DNA of 10,714 bases from Entrophospora sp. SA101 (lineage: Eukaryota; Glomeromycota; Glomeromycetes; Entrophosporales; Entrophosporaceae), in contig CAUDNR010000698.1 of the NCBI GenBank assembly GCA_958430865.1, forward strand, positions 3,428-14,141. The letters run 5' to 3'. Shown piece by piece: positions 7,373-10,714 of this stretch. Position numbers and translations under genes: made by a program. The notes under the pieces were generated by a model, which ran no database searches, was not told the DNA's origin, and worked only from the letters and a program-made list of their open reading frames with translations. The stretch's first letter is position 1. Every line of letters begins with the position of its first letter.

Positions 7373-7854
7373 ATTACAAGATGTCAAGGCAGCACACCAT
7401 TGAATATGAAACATTTCAAGTATGCTATGTTTGATTATTGGAAATTTTTAGAGACATTGAAGCATGCATGCTACCTTGAACATATTACAGTCTTCTCTCA
7501 TCTTCCTTGTGTGCATAAGGCTAATCTGACTTGCATCCCTCGATGATACAATGATGCTACTGAATTCCAGGGGGATCGCTCTGCTCTGGAATTTATTGAG
7601 ACTGTATCAATCATCAATGACACTTTTCACTAATCTTCCCAGACCAAAGAAGGCTGCTGGCATGCTGGTCGAAAAGTTGCCTGCAATGATCCCTACTTTA
7701 GGGCAAGGATGGCTCTGTGATCAAGTTGCAACTCTGGAGGGATATTAAGAGAATCTGCAACTCATTCCAAGCACAGGAGGTCACAATTCAGAGCAGGGTT
7801 TGTGGCCCTGAAATTGCATTGGGCTCTGATGTTAAGAGGAAAGTTGTAAAATAG
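7373..7854 (+). pseudogene. Broken coding relic, probably from a mobile element
   Basis: A single frame runs from about 7373 through TRCQGSTPLNMKHFKYAMFD, WKFLETLKHACYLEHITVFS and HLPCVHKANLTCIP. It continues after in-frame stops at 7544 (TGA) and 7631 (TAA) with AGRKVACNDPYFRARMAL, and is then stopped at 7718 (TGA). From 7717 the reading passes to the next frame (VIKLQLWRDIKRICNSFQ... to KRKVVK) and ends at TAG 7852-7854, so a one-base loss is implied near 7716. At least the first TGA could come from CGA by a C-to-T change. Base composition is less AT-rich than the flanks. The family is not recognised; multi-copy element origin is inferred from the decay and the structured sequences that follow. 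Confidence 0.55.
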
Positions 7855-7927
7855 TGTTTGTTTTGTATAATCACTTTCCTAAATTCTCTGTTTTTTTTGA
7901 TTCTAACCAATTTAATAATTTTGGGTA

Positions 7928-7962
7928 AGGGACTAGATCGGGTTTTTGCCCAACCAGTCCCT
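7928..7962. repeat. 35-nt stem-loop after the coding relic
   Basis: AGGGACT (7928-7934) pairs with AGTCCCT (7956-7962), and inside it CGGG/CCC arms around a T-rich loop continue the stem imperfectly. It lies about 75 bp after the relic's stop codon, where a 3' end structure of a retroelement or a small hairpin repeat could sit. I have an impression that similar hairpins are frequent in glomeromycete genomes, but this is memory, not checked. Confidence 0.55.
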
Positions 7963-8066
7963 GTTGTAAAGATTAAAATTATTGCATGATTATATACAAT
8001 ATGGCCAACAAGAAAAAGTCATAAAAATGGTTCGGATTTTGTTTGGTATGTTTAAGGCTTTATGTG

Positions 8067-8086
8067 AGCCAGCTTGCAAGCTGGCT
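8067..8086. repeat. 20-bp perfect palindrome
   Basis: AGCCAGCTTGCAAGCTGGCT is perfectly self-complementary and GC-richer than its surroundings, which makes chance unlikely in this AT-rich window. It may be the centre of an inverted element or a dyad binding site. No neighbouring gene clarifies its role. Confidence 0.7.
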
Positions 8087-8216
8087 TGAGAGCTTACTAA
8101 GTTATTTGGCTTGTGAGGAGCTTTAGGTATGTTACATATAAATTAATAATTTTCATAAATACTCTGTTTTCTTCAATTTTTGTTTGACCAACTGAACTTG
8201 TTATTTAATTGAGGTA

Positions 8217-8259
8217 GGGTTGTTGGTGAGTAGACATCCCACCAACAAGACAGCAACCC
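8217..8259. repeat. Stem-loop with two stacked stems
   Basis: The inner stem TTGTTGGTG (8220-8228) pairs exactly with CACCAACAA (8240-8248). An outer GGGTTG (8217-8222) can alternatively pair with CAACCC (8254-8259), overlapping the inner stem, so two competing folds are possible. The flanking sequence looks like a decayed transposon, as in the rest of 7.4-8.6 kb. Confidence 0.55.
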
Positions 8260-8371
8260 AGGACTCAAAACTCTGAATTCAGGGAAAATCCAAAACAGCA
8301 ACACTCCTACATTGGAGAATTTTTAACCAGTTGCAAACACCAACTTTATACTGAAGGGGTATAACACAAAG

Positions 8372-8519
8372 TAATCATCCACACAGGCACCAGCTATCAG
8401 CAATCAATGCCCATTTGGTAACAGCCAAGCCTGGTCTGAAAGGAAGATAGGGGAAAGTTTTGTCCAAAGCCTTCCAACATATGGATGGCCTTCACCTGTG
8501 GGAGAAGTTTTACAATTAT
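8372..8519 (+). pseudogene. Short coding-like remnant, unknown
   Basis: A stop-bounded open frame of about 48 codons lacks an ATG. It encodes TQAPAISNQCPFGNSQAW and then SERKIGESFVQSLPTYGWP, ending at TGA. The composition is protein-like and less AT-rich than neighbouring DNA. It resembles the debris of the preceding coding relic and may belong to the same or another element. No domain is recognised. Confidence 0.3.
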
Positions 8520-8892
8520 GAGGGTGTGTGAAAGCACTAATTTGTATATTTGTGACAGGAAAATTTTAATTAAATCTGACACCTATGATCAATATCAGAT
8601 TTATTATTCATAAGGAACCATAATTGATAATCAGGAAAATTATTTTATTTTGTGAACCCCAGAGATCTGGGTAGACACACATTATTAAAAGTTTCATTTA
8701 TGCATGGCCTTGGTATTGTTACTACCTGGATGATGCAATTGTTTGTTATGCCAATGATGATATCAAATGTATTAAATAACCATCATGAACATCATGAATA
8801 TTCGATGGATGGAAGCATTCACATGCAAGGAAATGAAGGAAATGATTAAATATCTAAGTCATGTTTGTTTCATTATAATATTAATTACTTGA
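8520..8892. other. No supported gene
   Basis: AT-rich sequence. The 65-codon frame at 8652-8849 is rich in His/Met/Asn from ATG/CAT simple repeats (for example around 8780-8830) and is not credible as a protein. Nothing else was seen. Confidence 0.45.
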
Positions 8893-9248
8893 CTACCTTC
8901 CAACACCTAAAACAGATAGAGTCCCATTCTTAAGTGGTTTTGGTCTGTAATAATTTCGGAAATCATTATAATCTACAAGCCTGCCTCCAGGATATGAAGC
9001 AAATATGCAATATCTATGATATGTACTAAATTTTTTCTCAATTAATAAATCTTGAATATTGGCTCTAACCCGTACAGCCCATTGGACAAAATTTTCTTTC
9101 TGTCTCACGATTGAAAAGTTGTCATATGATCTTTCGATATCAAAGAGTTTCTCAAATTCTTCAACATAATAAATAGGACAATATTAAAGGGTTTGGGTAA
9201 TGGTCTTTGTTTATTACCGAGAATAATAGTGACATCTAAACCAGACAT
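8893..9248 (-). pseudogene. Frame-disrupted small minus-strand coding relic
   Basis: The longest part (9183 to 8893, TAG stop) reads without interruption through YYVEEFEKLFDIERSYDNFS, an ENFVQWAVRVRANIQDLL segment, YCIFASYPGGRLVDYNDF and KNGTLSVLGVGR. Protein-like sequence continues well upstream of the first internal ATG (9108). A better start is the ATG at 9246-9248, which opens MSGLDVTIILGNKQRPLPKP in another frame. Joining them requires one base to have been lost near 9177-9180, as no good intron is visible between. With that repair the product would be about 118 residues. It is not recognised. Either a pseudogene or a sequencing-error frameshift is possible. Confidence 0.45.
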
Positions 9249-9648
9249 ATTTAGCAATTATAATAAGTTTAATGGTTTATATGTGATTTATTATTAACCT
9301 ATAGACATGATTCATTTTTAATAAAGCGAAGAGATAATCTAATAATACTGATAAATATATACACATTAATACGCATGATTTTTAAGGATCTAAACCATGT
9401 GTAGTTAATCCAATTTTGATATCCCTGTGTATATATAATCGCACAAATAAATCAACTGATCTCTTTCACGTTCTATGAACTTCTAATAATAGCCAAATTA
9501 GCTCGATTGCACATGAAGACACAAAAGTAATGTATATGGCTACAAACGTAAACATGTATTCGTTTCACAATGATTTTTTTGTGATACCGCTAAAATCATT
9601 TTCTCTTTTCTTATTGTATATGGTTTTTCCGATAAGAAGAAATGCTAA
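9249..9648. other. AT-rich spacer, no gene seen
   Basis: No open frame of note on either strand. It separates the minus-strand relic from the duplicated promoter of the cysteine-rich gene, so the two would be transcribed divergently. Confidence 0.5.
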
Positions 9649-9938
9649 TGAAATTTGAAAAGGATAAAAGAATGGAAGGTTTATTGTTCTTATCAGTACT
9701 AATATCAAATTTCACACGTTATGGGACTTGAGATCTTTTACAATCTCCGAAGAACGCCATATTTTACGCTTTGAATGACCATAAATAACGAAAGTGGCAA
9801 AAAATGACGCAATTAATTGAATATGGTAATCTATAAATAAATTATTGATTGTATCTATGCCACACCAGCAAGATTTCTCTGTGAAATTGTTGTTATCAAA
9901 AGACAGGCAATGGATTGTCGCAAGTTTTACGTTTTAGT
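9649..9938 (+). repeat. 290-bp perfect tandem duplication, copy 1 (promoter plus gene start)
   Basis: Every base matches 9939-10228. The unit comprises about 260 bp of upstream DNA and the first 29 coding bases of the cysteine-rich gene. It contains TATAAATA at 9832-9839 and an ATG at 9910. After the repeat boundary the coding sequence is lost: reading continues into the start of copy 2 and stops at TGA 9946-9948. Confidence 0.97.
9832..9839 (+). promoter_or_regulatory. TATA-like box in promoter copy 1
   Basis: TATAAATA lies 78 bp upstream of the decoy ATG at 9910, a plausible spacing for a fungal core promoter with a short leader. Transcripts from here would carry the decoy ORF and all of copy 2 as leader. 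Confidence 0.45.
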
Positions 9939-9948
9939 TGAAATTTGA
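9910..9948 (+). pseudogene. Truncated duplicate start / decoy upstream ORF
   Basis: ATG at 9910 begins the same nine codons as the real gene (MDCRKFYVL) and then runs VEI and TGA, giving 12 residues. It was created by the tandem duplication breaking inside codon 10. If transcription starts at promoter copy 1, this ORF would act as an upstream ORF ahead of the true start at 10200. Confidence 0.7.
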
Positions 9949-10228
9949 AAAGGATAAAAGAATGGAAGGTTTATTGTTCTTATCAGTACTAATATCAAAT
10001 TTCACACGTTATGGGACTTGAGATCTTTTACAATCTCCGAAGAACGCCATATTTTACGCTTTGAATGACCATAAATAACGAAAGTGGCAAAAAATGACGC
10101 AATTAATTGAATATGGTAATCTATAAATAAATTATTGATTGTATCTATGCCACACCAGCAAGATTTCTCTGTGAAATTGTTGTTATCAAAAGACAGGCAA
10201 TGGATTGTCGCAAGTTTTACGTTTTAGT
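9939..10228 (+). repeat. 290-bp perfect tandem duplication, copy 2 (active copy)
   Basis: Identical to 9649-9938 over all 290 bases. This copy is joined to the intact remainder of the gene. The junction falls within the coding sequence: after GTTTTAGT, copy 1 continues TG whereas the gene continues AC. No terminal inverted repeats are present, so this is a simple segmental tandem duplication, not an insertion element. Confidence 0.97.
10122..10129 (+). promoter_or_regulatory. TATA-like box in promoter copy 2
   Basis: The same TATAAATA lies 78 bp before the true ATG at 10200. It is probably the core promoter of the cysteine-rich gene, with a leader of perhaps 40-50 nt if initiation is at typical spacing. 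Confidence 0.5.
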
Positions 10229-10686
10229 ACTGACTATGTCTTTAGGATTATTTTTCGGACTTTTCTTTGGACTGGATTATCCGGAAATCAAAAGGGCCGA
10301 ATATATTCCAACTATTTGTACCGTTCAGTCAGAAACCATTGAATCTAGATATTGCTGCTATAAAGATTGTGATACAACTTGTGGTGACAGTGCACCTTCT
10401 TCAGCTCCCGATTGTTCAACACTTGGGGGCAAAATGGAATTCTTTCTCCCCAGCACAATGTGCGACAGCAACTATGACAAATAATTCGCAAAACATAAAT
10501 GATCACTGTCCTATTGATGGTCCTCAGGCTATTTGCGATGATGGTTCTTATTGTCGTAATGAATGTTGTAATCAATGTACGTCATGTAGCACCAGTTGCA
10601 CTGATGTTACTGACTGTGCCCCAAGTTGTACTTCATATATTTGTAATTGTTATTGCTGTAGCTCTACAGATCATTGTTCTTGTTGA
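10200..10686 (+). CDS. Cysteine-rich single-pass membrane or secreted protein, intron or frameshift inside
   Basis: ATG 10200 opens MDCRKFYVLVLTMSLGLFFG, continuing as a hydrophobic segment (about residues 6-25) typical of a signal anchor or signal peptide. A loop with YCCYKDCDTTC follows. This frame stops at 10482-10484, but the +1 frame carries on as a striking Cys-rich domain: 17 cysteines in the last 76 residues, with CC, CxC and CxxC spacings (YCRNECCNQC, YICNCYCC), stop TGA 10684-10686. Two joins work. (a) An intron from 10384 (GTGACA) to 10453 (pyrimidine tract ending CCCCAG), 70 nt, gives 138 residues; donors at 10381 and 10390 are in phase too. (b) One G fewer in the G5 run at 10425-10429 gives 161 residues. 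I favour neither strongly: the acceptor is good, the donor poor, and the putative intron also reads like protein (CGDSAPSSAPDCSTLGG). Function unknown; the cysteines suggest a disulfide-stabilised extracellular or lumenal domain. Confidence 0.65.
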
Positions 10687-10714
10687 ATTAAGTGTCCAGA
10701 GTGTTATTCGGTCA

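Noticed and set aside
9649..10228. The 290-bp repeats as long terminal repeats of a retroelement
   Set aside because: The copies are directly adjacent with nothing between them, do not begin and end TG...CA as a pair, and include host coding sequence.
1..10714. tRNA and rRNA genes
   Set aside because: I looked for cloverleaf arms with a GGTTCRA-type T arm and for conserved rRNA blocks by eye and saw none; a covariance-model scan would be decisive.

Overview
This window looks like nuclear DNA of a eukaryote with an AT-rich, repeat-laden genome and short introns. It is not bacterial: the only clearly conserved gene (sideroflexin) is split by eight GT-AG introns of about 70-113 nt, and most of the window holds no long reading frame. 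The composition, the intron style and several dispersed-repeat features fit an early-diverging fungus, most likely a glomeromycete such as Rhizophagus. That placement is inference from style and memory, not from a search.

Layout. 1-2150 is mostly non-coding. It holds a pair of tandem hairpin repeats (35-94), a weak minus-strand terminal-exon candidate (139-266), facing arrays of GCTGCAACT-like repeats (688-750 and 895-922), a 132-bp MITE-like element with nested inverted repeats (1175-1306), and a doubtful 64-codon ORF (1946-2140). 2422-4122 (+) is a complete nine-exon sideroflexin gene encoding 331 residues, a mitochondrial inner-membrane carrier-like protein, with an AATAAA signal just downstream. 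Its fifth intron (84 nt) is a multiple of three and stop-free.

4150-6490 is about 2.3 kb without a convincing gene. It carries two diverged copies of one dispersed repeat and smaller diverged repeats. 6497-6882 (-) may hold the last exon or exons of a minus-strand gene or gene relic. A perfect 82-bp tandem duplication lies inside its predicted last intron. 7373-8520 is a graveyard of mobile-element-like coding remnants and hairpins: a broken plus-strand reading frame with three in-frame stops, a 35-nt hairpin, a 20-bp perfect palindrome and a second stem-loop. 8893-9248 (-) is a small frame-disrupted coding relic.

The right end is the most distinctive part. A gene for a small single-pass, extremely cysteine-rich protein begins at 10200 and appears complete at 10686, but it needs either a short intron or a one-base frame correction to be read through. 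Its promoter, 5' leader and first 29 coding bases have been copied as a perfect 290-bp head-to-tail tandem duplication (9649-9938 and 9939-10228). The gene therefore has two identical putative promoters and a truncated decoy start upstream. The genes show no sign of acting together; this looks like ordinary gene-sparse fungal sequence around one housekeeping gene and one orphan secretory or membrane gene.
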